DNA of 64,000 nucleotides from Siniperca chuatsi (Eukaryota; Chordata; Actinopteri; Centrarchiformes; Sinipercidae), in assembly GCF_020085105.1 (NCBI RefSeq), contig NC_058055.1, positions 21,743,822-21,807,821 of the forward strand, in the 5' to 3' direction. Under the pieces are notes generated by a model that saw only the letters and a list, made by a program, of their open reading frames with translations, made no database searches and had not been told where the DNA came from. Of this stretch, positions 50,901-61,973 are shown piece after piece; within the stretch, counting starts at the first letter, position 1, and each line of letters starts with the position of its first letter. The translations under genes were made by a program, and so were the position numbers.

Positions 50901-53900
50901 GTTCACAACAACAACAAAAATCTGATATTTCAGGTTTAATGTTGGTTTGATGCCCTTTTCGTCTACTGTATCCTTATTCTTTATTTGCAGTTTTGTACGT
51001 TTTAATTTTTGTCTAATTTTTGGATTTTTGCCTTTGCTTTTATTGTCCTGTGTATACAGGGCGCCATGCGAAAGAGAGTGAACTGCTACCATTGGATAAC
51101 CCTGTATAAATAAAGGTTGAATGAATGAATATACCATGAGATGATAACCACTAGAGATATTTCTGTTCTGTTCATAACGTGGTAGGTATCCCTTTAATTT
51201 CTCCGGTTGCATTAGGCCAGTGTTGGCAATGCTGCAAATCAATGAGCAGGGTTCCCTATATGGCAAAACTGGATTTAAAGGATTTTTGCAGCAATGGAAC
51301 GAAGTATCAAGTATGAAATTAATATACTCTGACTCCCTATAGACAAAGAAAAGAGTGCCACCTCCAGAAACACCTTCATCTAGAGGAAGTACAGCACTGG
51401 ACACTTTGACTGACACCACAGCAATAATAGCTTAGCACCAAAAATGACTACAGACTCAGTAGGGTGTGTCAGATGAGCACTATCAGAGCTGCGTATGTGA
51501 TATTTGACAATCAACTGAGAGAAGCTGCTCTGCTGTTGTCCTCAGAGGGAGAGTGTAGTGTGATTCCTGACCTGGTAGAAGTCATAATTGGCAGACTGGA
51601 TGTCAAATGGATCCTCACGAGGAGCCTGTTTCCTGCCACAGTTACAGGAGCTGGTGGAGCGCCCCCTGCTGTTGTGGTTCAGGATGGGTGGGTTGCGATC
51701 CACGTCTGGCTTCTCTCCTACAGAAATGAATGTCAGATGTATTGGTTTTATGCTAACTCTTTTTGAATATAAATAAATATATATCCATACAGAAACATGC
51801 ATGTACATTAACACATTCAGAACTTTCTGCTGATGTTTGTGGAAGATGTGCAACTTTCCTGTGACACACTCAGTTACCCATCAAGGGTTTTTGTCTCCAA
51901 CTACTAATTAATACACGTGTGTTTCACTCAGTACATGCCTGAGGCTGATTTTAATGTAACTGTTAATATAAACTACATGGAAGATTCCAGTGTGCAGACA
52001 GTTTTTCTATTATACACCCTGTATATTACATTCACTAGGTTTCTGTCCTCATGAGCCCCAATGCAGCACAGCAGAGGAAAAGAAAGTAGTAGAAAGTGAT
52101 CACCTGACTGAGGCAGCAGGTGGAACTTGTGAACACAGTGTTGGTCAGTCAGGCTTCGCTCCTCACACAGCTGGTGGCCGTTGCTCCAGAACTTGTAGCA
52201 GTCCTCATGAAGCTGCAGTGCGTAGCGCTGGAAAGCAACACCTCGGGCATGCTGGCTGTACACCCGCAGAGCCTGCGCCAGCTGGTTTTTGTGCACCGTA
52301 GTGGTGTAATTATGGGGAAGGTTGGACTGATAAGCGCTGTGAGCCAGTGGCAGAGCTTTCTGGCACCTGTTCTCAGAGAACTTTGTGTCAGCATCGAGAA
52401 AACCCTCCAAAACCTTCAGCTGGCCTTGCACTTTCGTGTGTAGCTCCGCTATTTCTTCATCTGGATTGCTAATTAGGACTTGGTGGAGTCTGGACGCGAC
52501 CTGGATCCATTTGGAGTAGGTCGGCAGCTCGAAGTGTGAGGGCTGTGGGTTGCGGCCGACGCTGTCATCAAAGCCTTTCTTGGTCAGCACCAGCTCTACG
52601 TGCTGCCAAAGGAATTCCTTCAAGTTGTAGTCCACCACCTGACCGCCCATCAACACGCTGGCTGAGTCTCCGCTGAAGCCGGACTGCCAAGCTGAACGTC
52701 GCATCTGCTGGTAACGCCTCGGCCCTGACACCGTCGGGGTGGAGTCTTGGTCACACAAGATGCAGTTAGACCGCAGCTGACCCAGCAAAGCACCCACGGG
52801 GTCCTCGTCTGCTGCTGGTATCACATACACGAACGCTTGGTTGGCGGGCACAGTGAACAAGCAGTTGCTGCTTTGGTTGGTCAGGACCCTGCTTTTACGG
52901 AAGATGCGATAAATTTGGTCCTCCAGGGCATGCTGCAGCCTCCTCCTGGGAGAGTGCTTTTTGGGCTTGTCGTGGTTTCCTCCAGACTCTGAGCCGTTTG
53001 CAGACACCTTTGGAAAAACAAACAAAAGAAGTGACTTTTAAATTTCATATGAAACTATATCCTCAACCATGGTGAGGGCTGTCACTTAAAGGAATAGTTT
53101 GAGATTTTGGGAAAAACTCATCTCATCTTCGATCTTCTCACCTAACTCTCTGCAAAGCAAATTAGGTCCCTGGTAACCATTAAAGCCTCCAGTTATTTCT
53201 AACCTATATAGCCCAAGAATCCATCCAATGTTCCTAAAGGAATAGTTTGAGATTTTGGGAAAGCCGCTTGTTCACCTTCTTGCAGACAGTTAGATGAGAG
53301 GATCGATTGTGCTTTAACTCATCTCATCTTCGATCTTCTCACCTAACTCTCTGCAAGAAAGCAAATTAGCGTATTTCCCAAAATGCCACACTACTGCTTT
53401 AAAAGAAAAGATTGTGCAGGGCCTCAACAAGTCTTCCCTGTCACCTCTGTTTATCTTTTATTCCCTATGGATATATTCTTTTTTATTTTCACAACAATGT
53501 CACACCACGAGCAGGGCCATTATGGTCACAGGCAGGCCCTAGTATTGGACCCTGGGGCAAAAATGATCTCTGGGCCCCTGGTAACCATTAAAGCCTCCAG
53601 TTATTTCTAACCTACATAGCCCAAGAATCCGTCCAACGTTCCTACAGTGGAATATTACCTGACCCATGTTTTCTTCAGGGTTCACCAAGTTAAGTTTAAG
53701 ACTTTTAAATACAACATAGAAGCAATTTAATGTTTTTCACGACCCAACCGGCCAAAGCATGAAAGTACGATGGAAAACCAGCAGGGAGGAAATGGCCTAC
53801 AATGATTATTTGTTATATGACATTTTTCAGTACTTTCCAGCAGTATTTAACAATAATTACTAATGATATAATTAATTCAATAAATGCCACCTGGACCCAG

Positions 53901-55656
53901 ATAAGCGGCATAAAATGGATGGATGGATTAACCAGTGAAAAGTTATTAATTCATTTAAGTTTTTGTTATAATCAACACTTGTTCATTATGAGATGATGAG
54001 CTTCCTAGCTACTGTAGCTAGCAGTAGTGACAGTGTTTGCTGACTGAAACTCAGTCCCATTTTTAGTTTTAGGTGTATAACCTCCCCCCCAGGCAGCTCG
54101 AAATCAGATACAAAAACATTTTATAACTAACATTATTGCCTACGGCAGGCAAGAGAAAATATCTAAACTTTTGTACATTAGATGTAAGACTTTATAATGC
54201 ACTTTAAGGCCTTTTTTGAGGAACCTGACTTCAATGCTTTTAAAGACCAGAGCACCAAGTTGACATATTCAAATTCCTTTTTTTGTCCAAACAACAGACA
54301 TAAACCCAAAGATATTCAGTTTACTATCACAGAAGAACAAGAAAAATTGCAAATATTCACATTTGAGAAGCTGAAACCAATGAATTTTTGGCATTTTTGC
54401 TTACAAAAATTAACTAAGCGAATTGTTTCAGCTCTAGTTTGCTGTGCGTCAGTTGATTTGTGATAATTTGTGTTTAAGAATATGTGCCATGTATGCATAA
54501 CTGAAATAATAACGGTATTAAGACTAGAGTTTGACACAATGCACCTCAACAAGACAGGGTTTTAAAATCAAGTAATAATAATCATCTGTTTGAGGCCCTC
54601 ATAGTTAAGTAAGTGAACACAGCACTGTGGTAACTATTTCCATAAATTGCACTACTTAATATTCATTGCACTACTGTTCTGCCCAGTCCAATTCATTATT
54701 GTACATATCCATCAGTATACTTCTGTTTATAGTAACGCCATCTGTATATAAGGTCCATAGCACCACTTGTAAAATATTTTCATAATACTGCTCTATCCTG
54801 CATTTATGCACACACTTTATATCCTGCACTTGCTTATTGCACTTCTGGTTAGACCTAAACTGCATTTCGTTGCCTTTTACTTGTTCATGTGTAATGATAA
54901 TAAAGTTGAATCTAATCTAAAAACAGTGCATCTGTGGGTGTTGGGGCCCCTGAGTGTCTGGAGCCCCAGGGAAGTGGCCTGCTTTACCACAAGGTTTATA
55001 AGCCACCTGCTTGTAATTTGTTAAAAGGACTTTATCAAAAACAAGACCTTCAGAGAGCCGTTCATCTGGAAGACGAAGAGCAGGCGTGGAGGGCAGGGCC
55101 GGCAGTTCACCTTCCACTCTTTGGACACCGGACAGTCTTTGATGGCAGCCCGGATCAGAGGCAGGACCTTCTGTCGCAGGGCGTCCAGGGCTCTGAAGAG
55201 CCGGTCGTAGGTCACATCGAAGGTCTGGTTGGGGTGGACGAGCAGGAGGACGTGGCACACGGAGAACATGTAGAGCAGGTGGAGGCAGTGCTGTCTGTCC
55301 AGGCCTTTCCAGACGTCGTGGGTGTCGGAGTGGCCGGTGCCGGCGCTCAGAGACTGGCAGGCCCGCAGCAGCTGTCGGCTGTCGCAGACGGAGGAGAGCA
55401 GCAGGTACAGCACCCGGCTCTCCTGATTGTAGAAAGCCTGGATGTGGCTGTCCGCGGTGCCGCCGTCCTCCGGTCCGCCGAACAGCGGGAAGATGTGTTT
55501 GTCCGCCAGAGTGTTGATAAGAGACTCCTTCGGCTGTACGGGCTGCATGTTGCTTTTACCGAAAATACCGACAACACACAGACCGTCGTCCCGGTAAACA
55601 GCGTCCTCCTGGAGGTCTGCCTTAAGCAGATCCCCCATACTCACAGGGAAAGCCAT
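47922..55656 (-). CDS. smg8: SMG8, nonsense-mediated mRNA decay factor
   Basis: Known: SMG8 and SMG9 form a heterodimer that binds the kinase SMG1 and restrains phosphorylation of UPF1. Seen, in transcription order: exons 55048-55656, 52104-53007, 51572-51717, 49328-50212 and 47922-48134, with GT-AG borders, joining to 918 codons plus TGA (human 991). Blocks matching human include CVVGIFGK near the N-terminus, YNQESRVLYLLLSS, the stretch VLPLIRAAIKDCPVSKEWKV, KKHSPRRRLQHALEDQIYRI, NRCQKALPLAHSAYQSNLPH, SSWSLVKLGPAKSYN and FVGFEYEDSRGRRF. The start at 55654-55656 (MAFPVSMGDLL) was chosen by alignment and has AAC before and G after the ATG; an in-frame ATG five codons upstream (55669-55671) is possible. 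The shorter length comes from missing Gly/Ala-rich insertions near the N-terminus. Confidence 0.97.
48690..49020 (-). repeat. Dispersed repeat D, copy 3
   Basis: In the smg8 intron before its last exon, opposite orientation. Shares GAGCTTCCTAGCTACTGTAG and TGCCTATGGCAGGCAAGAGA with copy 4. Confidence 0.65.
50340..50880. repeat. Probable dispersed repeat in smg8 intron 3
   Basis: Blocks such as GCTGGTGAACATAGTGGAGC and CAGAGAGTGAATATTGGACA recall an unclassified repeat common in percomorph introns. No second copy was found in this window. Confidence 0.35.
51025..51130 (+). mobile_element. LINE-type 3' tail with TGAA repeat in smg8 intron 3
   Basis: AACCCTGTATAAATAAAGGT followed by TGAATGAATGAATA is a typical fish LINE terminus with a short tandem tail. 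Confidence 0.5.
53085..53645. repeat. Locally duplicated repeat block in smg8 intron 1
   Basis: AAAGGAATAGTTTGAGATTT occurs at 53090 and 53236; ATCTTCGATCTTCTCACCTA at about 53125 and 53326; GGTAACCATTAAAGCCTCCA with ~60 bp around it at 53170 and 53580. Confidence 0.75.
53690..54230 (-). repeat. Dispersed repeat D, copy 4
   Basis: In smg8 intron 1. The block around AGCTACTGTAGCTAGCAGTA and the GCAGGCAAGAGAAAATATC block match copy 3 almost base for base. Confidence 0.65.
54585..54922 (+). mobile_element. LINE 3' UTR tail in smg8 intron 1
   Basis: Contains repeated short TTGCACTACT-type motifs and ends with AATGATAATAAAGTTGAATC and a TCTAA-like repeat, typical of the 3' end of a fish LINE. 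It lies antisense to smg8, just after exon 1. Confidence 0.55.
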
Positions 55657-55794
55657 GTTTACTTCCTTCATGTTGAAAACTCAGGGGAATAAAAACAACG
55701 ACGCACCCATGTCCGGGTTCGTAAACTAAAATGTCCGGGTAGATGCATCATTTGCCTTATCGTTCCACTGTTGGCTACATGTGTTTTTCCACTT

Positions 55795-56215
55795 CATCCA
55801 CTGGTGGGAAATGTATATTTACTTCAGTAAAAGTAGCAATTACACACTGTAACAATACTCCTTTACAAGATTAAGTCTTGCATTGAGTAAAGTAAGCATT
55901 ATTAGCAAATTGTAGCCTAATTAAAAGTACTCAGAAAAATGCCCCCTGTACTATTATAACATGTTTTATTCATTTTATGTAATTATTATTGTTGTTGTTG
56001 TGATGCACTCGTGTGTAATATCATTTTACTGTTGTAGTAGGTCAAGGTGGAGCTAATTTTAAGAATTTTATAAACTGTTGGAAAGTTTTATTCATATGTT
56101 CATCATCATATGTTTTGCATTTAATGTCTTAATTTGTAAAGTAACTAGTAACTACAGCTGTCAAATAAATGTAGTGGAGTAAAAAGCATGATATTTCCCT
56201 CTTAAATGTAGTGTT
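55795..56215. mobile_element. Degraded copy of the CAGTGGTGG family upstream of smg8
   Basis: Shows ACTTCAGTAAAAGTAGCAAT, AAAAGTACTCAGAAAAATGC and TGTAGTGGAGTAAAAAGC, all shared with 46682-47217 and 57754-59107. Ends are not sharp. Confidence 0.5.
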
Positions 56216-56404
56216 TTATTAATATATCTAACCCATCTTATTTCATTTGAAGAGTTTAACTGCTGGACACAAGATGTCTCTACTTCATTGAAAAGTCCAT
56301 CCTCTATAGGCTAAATGTGCACTGGAGGTCAAATACTGCTCATATGTACACATCTTAAACTCAGATTTAAGGTGGGTGTAAAAACAACGCGCAAGTGTTA
56401 AATT

Positions 56405-56755
56405 CTGCACATTAGGGCTGCAACTAACCATTTTTTACTTAGCAATTAATCTATAAATTACATTTTTGATGAATCATTTATAAAATGCCAGAAGATAATG
56501 AAAAAGGACAATCAGAATTTCCCAGAGTCCAAGTTGACGTCTTCAGATGTCTTTGTTTTGTGTGACCAACAGTCTAAAACCCAAAGATATTCAGTTGACG
56601 GTGATAAAACAGCAAATCTTCACATTTGAGAAGCTGGAACCAAAGAATTTTTGGCATTATTTCTTTGACAAATGAATTAAACAGTTAATTGATTAACACA
56701 ATTGTTGTCAAAACATTTTCTGTCAGTTGATTAGTTGATACATTTTTTCAGCATT
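56405..56755 (+). repeat. GCTGCAACTAA family element, 5' flank of smg8
   Basis: AGGGCTGCAACTAACCATTT at the left, ACCCAAAGATATTCAGTTGA and CTTCACATTTGAGAAGCTGG inside, and TCAGTTGATTAGTTGATACA at the right. It is a common percomorph repeat. Relatives are at 32865-33190, 35146-35440, 35522-35790 and 54265-54450. Confidence 0.6.
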
Positions 56756-57753
56756 ACTGCACAAACATCGTTCCGCACAGTGAAGGTCAAACATAAACAT
56801 AACATTAAGCAGAACACATTTTTGAGTGGAGGGGGACTTTAAATTTGTAAACAACTGAAATAGACACAGACAGACAAATATTTTCCAGACATGTGTGACC
56901 AGACAAATGAGGAAAAAAAAAAACAGCACACCACTGCACTGCACCCCCTGTTGAATCATATGATGAGACGTTTCAAGCCATCGTCTTCATCAGTTATTCA
57001 GACTTTCAATGCTGCAGCTAAAAGCTTTTGAGACAGGTCACATGATCACTTACTATATATATCGTCCAGCTATAATAAAGCATACTCGTTTGTTAAAAGC
57101 CAGAATATAACTGGAAGCCACATTGACTAGTCATAACTCCAATTTCAGATACGCACAACTAAATTTCGAATAGTGATGTCTTAGTTTGAGATATCAAAAA
57201 AGACGATTAATTTCCATAAACGATGTTTACAAAGGAATTAGCAACAATTCTGAGCTAGGGGGATTTATATAAAGATTATATTATTATATTTATTATATAA
57301 AAAAGGTATTAATAGTTTTTACAGCCTTTGGATGTATATTAAAAAAGAATTGAGTTAATGCTTGACCTTGTTTACCTGTTAATGTGCATTTATGAATATG
57401 AAATTTAGCCAATAAAATTAAAAGATTAGTAATATACAATTGAGAATTCAAATGTGTGTTATCTTCTGGGATGCTGAACAGTATGCGTTTCCAAAAGAAT
57501 AACATTGTCATCAATATGGCTATAAAAATGTTGTATTTTATATATAAAAATACATAAGTTATTCCAAAAAAGTCTCACAAAAGAGGCAACATGAACAGCA
57601 CTCTCAGGGCTACGACAACACAATGTACAATTTATATATTTTTGGAATAAAAAAACATATATAAAATATAAAAGAAAAAAAGGTTCAGCAGTTCAGACAG
57701 TTATTAGAGTCTTTAAGGCTTTGGGGTTTATAGAGTGCTGAATCGTTTGTATG

Positions 57754-59107
57754 CAGTGGTGGAAGAAGTATTCAGATTTGACTTTACTTAAGTAAAAGCA
57801 CTAATACCACACTGAAAATACTCCACTACAAGTAAAAGTGCTGCATTAAAAACCTTACTTCTTCGTGTGTAAGTATTATCAGCAAAATTTACTTAAAGTA
57901 TCAAAAGTAAAAGTTATCATTATACAGAAAAATGATGTTTGGATTAATATTCCTGCTGCATTAATGTTTATGTTGCATTTTACTGCTGTAGTTGTTTAAG
58001 GTTGAGCTAATTTGAACTACTTTATATGCTGTTGAGTAGTTTAATCTACAGCAGTGCATCATATTTTACAAGATCATGTTTGTAGCGTTGCTGTCCTGTG
58101 AGAACCACGTATCTCTAAAGAGTCAGAAAAACAGCCCTGTTTTCAGCTTTGTGACGATGCAATTTCCAGCTGATTCAAGGGGAGTTTAAATAGTTTATTT
58201 ATCTTAAGAAGTATGAGAATTTTCTCAACACATTAAGGAGCACTTCATCCTTTGGTTTATCAGAAACATTCCCGTTCAAAATCACCAAATTTGGAGATAC
58301 ATGGTTTTCACTGGACAGGAAGAGTAAGGTTCAAGGTTAATTTATTTATCACTATACAACACAGGGTCGTGCAATGACATGCAAGCTGTAGTCCCTTTAT
58401 GCTACACACATAAAACAGATTATTTATGGTGGCGTGCAGAGGATGAGGTGGAGTTGAGGAGTCTCACAGCCTGAGGAAAGAAGCTGCTCTGTAGTCTGGT
58501 GGTACGGCAGCGGATACTTCTGTATCGCTTGCCAGACGGCAGCAGGATGAACAGGCTGTGGCTGGGGTGGGTATTTCAGCATCCTGAGGGCTCTGCGCAG
58601 GCACCTCACCTCACCAATAGCACTGATGCTCAGTCAATAAATACCAATGATGTTCTGGGTAGTTTTAATCACCCGCTGCAGAGCCCTCCTGTCCTGGGCC
58701 GTGCACATCCCATGCCAGTAAGGTTTCCAGTCAGGACGCTTTCTCTTGCTCTTCTGAAAAATTTAACAAGAACTTGCCACAGGAGTTATGCCTTCATAAG
58801 TTTCCTTAAGAAATACAGCAGTGTCTGAGTTTTCTTTTCCAGCGTGGAGATGCGAGAGGACCACAACAGGTTCTCTGTGATGCTGATTCCCAGGAACCTA
58901 AAACTGTTCACCTGCTCCACCTCACCTCCACCTGTCTGTTGGAGACCGGCGTGTCTGTCAGACAAATGTGGTAAAAAGTACAATATTTGCCTCTGAGATG
59001 TAGTGGAGTAGAAGTATAAAGTTGGATAAAATGAAAAAAACTATAGTAAAACACAAGTACCTCGAATTTGTACTTAAGTACAGTGCTTGAGTTACATTCC
59101 ACCACTG
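57754..59107. mobile_element. hAT-like foldback element with nested insertions and intact 8-bp target duplication
   Basis: Begins CAGTGGTGGAAGAAGTA and ends TTACATTCCACCACTG. TTTGTATG flanks it exactly on both sides (57746-57753 and 59108-59115). The middle holds a second repeat (58082-58320, with AACCACGTATCTC and an inverted GGAGATACATGGTT) and the LINE fragment 58325-58930. Confidence 0.85.
58325..58930 (-). mobile_element. LINE fragment inserted inside a hAT-like element
   Basis: Minus-strand frames include VNSFRFLGISITENLLWSSR then LEKKTQTLLYFLRKL, and downstream RCLRRALRMLK and CRTTRLQSSFFPQAV-like sequence, the end of a non-LTR retrotransposon protein. Frames are broken. The plus-strand 58325-58400 end (TTCAAGGTTAATTTATTTAT) looks like an inverted LINE 3' end. 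The clade is not certain. Confidence 0.7.
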
Positions 59108-59229
59108 TTTGTATGTAGGCTCTGTCGCATTTCATTTATGAACATTTTACATAAAGTTTTCTTTTGTTAGAAAGTTTACTTTAGCTGAGATTCAAAAAAA
59201 AAAGAAAAAAAAGAAAAGACTGATGATCT

Positions 59230-59688
59230 AATACTGTGTTTATTCTGGACAGCAGGCATCATAAAACAGGCCACCTTCATAACGTCTACAAAAACAGCTC
59301 AGACGTCAGCTGCGTGCGCGTTCACGACCCCTAAGTAAACCGCCGCGTTCTCTCTGACGTCACCGCCCTCTGATCGGTTCATCCAGAAATCCCTGATAAC
59401 GCGATGCGCGTTCCCGCTCAGCTCTGAATGGGGGCTCAGTCCACAAAGCTTGTGACAGCGAGTCCAGTAGTATAATCGTAGACGGCGCTCATCCAGTCAG
59501 GTCCGCTGCTTTCAGACACACCGGTAGTCAACGGCTCTGCTCCTCCGGTACTACACATTCATTCAGGTAGTCTGGCAGCGCACTCACAGTCCAACTAGTT
59601 CGGCTAACTTACTGACTCTTCTCTTCTTAGCCCGGCAAGTTAGTGTTACTGACGGGCGGAGCTGTCTCTGTCTGTCCAGGAATGAGAA
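59230..59688 (+). promoter_or_regulatory. ppm1e: GC-rich, CpG-containing ppm1e promoter region with CRE-like sites
   Basis: This stretch is far richer in G+C and CpG than its surroundings, as expected for a vertebrate CpG-island promoter. It contains a perfect palindromic CRE, TGACGTCA, at 59355-59362 and a one-mismatch site AGACGTCA at 59301-59308. It also holds the ppm1e 5' UTR; the start of transcription cannot be placed. Confidence 0.6.
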
Positions 59689-59819
59689 ATGATGGCCGGC
59701 TCTACAGCAGAGGAGAAAACCTTCCGACGGTTCCTGGAGCTCTTTCTTCGGGAGATGAGAATGCCTCTGCAGGAGAGCGACCCGGTGCCGATGCGCCCCT
59801 TGTCGGACCTGGTGACTGA
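59682..59819 (+). other. Upstream ORF overlapping the ppm1e start
   Basis: An ATG at 59682-59684, 7 bp before the main ATG and in another frame, opens 45 codons ending at TGA 59817-59819, inside the ppm1e CDS. The context has G at -3, so some ribosomes should start there. No protein function is claimed. Confidence 0.45.
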
Positions 59820-59873
59820 GGACGAGGTGGAGGGGGAATGCCTCGACCTGTGTCTCCAGCACCTCTACAAATA
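59689..59873 (+). CDS. ppm1e: PPM1E (POPX1/CaMKP-N) protein phosphatase, first coding exon only
   Basis: Known: PPM1E is a PP2C-family, Mn2+/Mg2+-dependent Ser/Thr phosphatase, mainly neuronal and nuclear, that dephosphorylates CaM kinases, AMPK and PAK. Seen: the exon translates to an N-terminus with EEKTFRRFLELFLREMR and then TEDEVEGECLDLCLQHLYK, closely matching the ends of the human N-terminal region. It ends at a GTTAAG donor (59874) within the Tyr codon expected next (human LYKY). The acidic/proline-rich expansion between these blocks in human is reduced here to about ten residues. Two adjacent ATGs are available (59689 and 59692); the second matches the human MAG start better and has G at +4. 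The catalytic domain lies beyond the window. Confidence 0.9.
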
Positions 59874-60200
59874 GTTAAGTGTCCACTTTCTGTCATGGCA
59901 TGTTGTTATTTCCGTGTGTTTTAACGCCAGTATATGACATGAAGCCACTGTAACAGCTAAATGGCGGTGTTTTGACCGTCAGTGTGTTGTGGAGAGCTGT
60001 GTGGAGGTGAGCGGGCTGCGACCCTGGCCGGATCCACATCTGATAAACCGGGATTCCTCGCAGGGGGGATGCCAGCTACCCGCTTCATGCCACGCTGGGT
60101 GTGTCCAACACCACGTTTAGACAAATGTCTTTATTATGAGGAATTAAAGCTAAAGCAGAAGTTAAAAGCTGACACGCAACAACGGCTGTGTCGCATTATA

Positions 60201-60203
60201 CTG

Positions 60204-60244
<41 letters not shown>

Positions 60245-60281
60245 ATATATATGTATATTATATGTATGTGTGTGTGTGTTC
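60201..60281 (+). repeat. Compound (TA)n/(TG)n microsatellite
   Basis: Alternating TATATA and TGTGTG blocks in ppm1e intron 1; alternating purine-pyrimidine sequence with Z-DNA potential. Confidence 0.95.
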
Positions 60282-60908
60282 CCTCCTATTTTATGCCACA
60301 AATTTGACAGTGCTGGAGATCTGCAAAAGGTGAACCCCTGGATTTGCGTAACAGCACGACGTCATTATGGTGTAGGAGGGGGAGGAAGCCATCGCCATCA
60401 CTGCTGAGCGCATCTTCATGCAGGCTAAAAATAACCTCACCGGTTACGTTATTAGCCTCAATCGTTAGATTGCTCGTTACACTTTAAAGTCCGAGACACA
60501 GACTGAATTGTCACGGGCTGAAATGCTGCTCGTAGTTCATGGAAAACCTGCTCTTGTTTTTCACCCCAAATCTAATTGTATCCCTTTTCCTTAAGAGCTG
60601 TAAGGAAAGAAGACATTTGCATTAAGAAAGGGAACTCCATGTGCACGTTAACAACCGAATTCATACAGATAACTCTACTTAATAGTGTGTGCATAGTTAT
60701 AATTTGACAGCCACTGGATTAAATTCGTCACAATCTAGTGTTTTAAGATGTGGACAAACTTGGCTGAGAGAGCTCTGCCCTGAGCTCTGCTGCCTGGCCT
60801 GGTTTTGAATCCAAAATAGGTGCAGAAACTGTGCTGGGAAGAACAGGGTTGAAGGACTCATCTAGGGCACTGAGTGGCAAGGGGACTGCTGCTTGCATGT
60901 ATGTCTCC

Positions 60909-60909
<1 letters not shown>

Positions 60910-60939
<30 letters not shown>
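60910..60939 (+). repeat. A30 homopolymer
   Basis: Uninterrupted A run in ppm1e intron 1. It could be a retroposed tail, but no element is recognised just before it. Length may be uncertain in assemblies. Confidence 0.95.
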
Positions 60940-60942
<3 letters not shown>

Positions 60943-61454
60943 TAACTGCAGACCCTGTAGGCACATATGTACGTCTCAGAAGGTCAGGATGCACTCCAGC
61001 AGTGAAGGAGAGCATGTGTTGGTGGCAGGGTGGATCACATGCATCCAGTAGTGCTGTCAGGTGGAGAGTAGAAAGCCTTGTTCACACATTTGACCTGTTG
61101 GAGAAGATCAGTATTAGTCTTCTACACATTCATAATGTCTTTGTCACATGTGCAGGCTTAATTGGCTGGTGAATATAAGGTCATTGAGCATTCAACACTC
61201 AACATCTTGCAGCCTCCCCTCCCCCTCCAATTACATGCTGACAGGATGCACACACACATGCCTATTTGCCTCTGTACATTCAATGTAAATGTATATCTTC
61301 ATTTAAATATGTTTTTTAGCATCCAACTACAGCTACCATGACTTTTAGATGGTGTGCCTGTGTCTAAGACTCATGGGAGCTCCAGTTGTTAGATGTTAAA
61401 TGAGGAGGTGGTCACATTTTATTAGCACGTACAACAGACACCTGTTTAGCTTGA

Positions 61455-61690
61455 AGGAGTAACTCAATATTTTGGGAAATATACTTAATGGCTTTCTTTC
61501 AAAGCGTGTGGTGAGAAGACTGATATCAGTCCGATGTCTGTGTGTTCAGTAAGGAGATGGACGTGGTTAGCTTAGCTTAGCATAAAGACAGGGGAGAAAC
61601 AACTAGTATGACTGTGTCCAAAGTAATAAAAAAAAACTCTTTAAAGTTCACTAATTCACACATTGTATATCTTGTTTATTTAATAAGTAC
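61455..61690 (+). mobile_element. GCTTAGCTTAGC family copy in ppm1e intron 1
   Basis: AATATTTTGGGAAATATACT, then GGTTAGCTTAGCTTAGCATA and TTCACTAATTCACACATTGT. Related sequence continues irregularly to about 62040. Confidence 0.55.
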
Positions 61691-61937
61691 ACAAACAAAA
61701 TTGTAAAAAATTGGTGGTTTTAGGAGGAGTTACTAGTGCTGCTACTATTTCTTGGCGAACGCTAGTTAATCGATCAGCCCAGTACTTCTGTGCAGCGTCT
61801 CCGGCTATAGTGCAGGTTGCCAGATACAGTGGTATATGTCTCTGTACAGGCACGATGGTACCAAACCTGGCAACCTCACTCTGACCACAACACTCCAGAA
61901 AGCTGTACCCGGCTGTTTTTTTTTTGCCAAGAGTGTA

Positions 61938-61973
<36 letters not shown>
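61938..61973 (+). repeat. (AAT)12 microsatellite
   Basis: Trinucleotide run inside a repeat-like region of ppm1e intron 1. Confidence 0.95.

Noticed and set aside
54934-55692. 252-codon plus-strand open frame
   Set aside because: Exactly overlaps smg8 exon 1 on the other strand and has no recognisable protein similarity.
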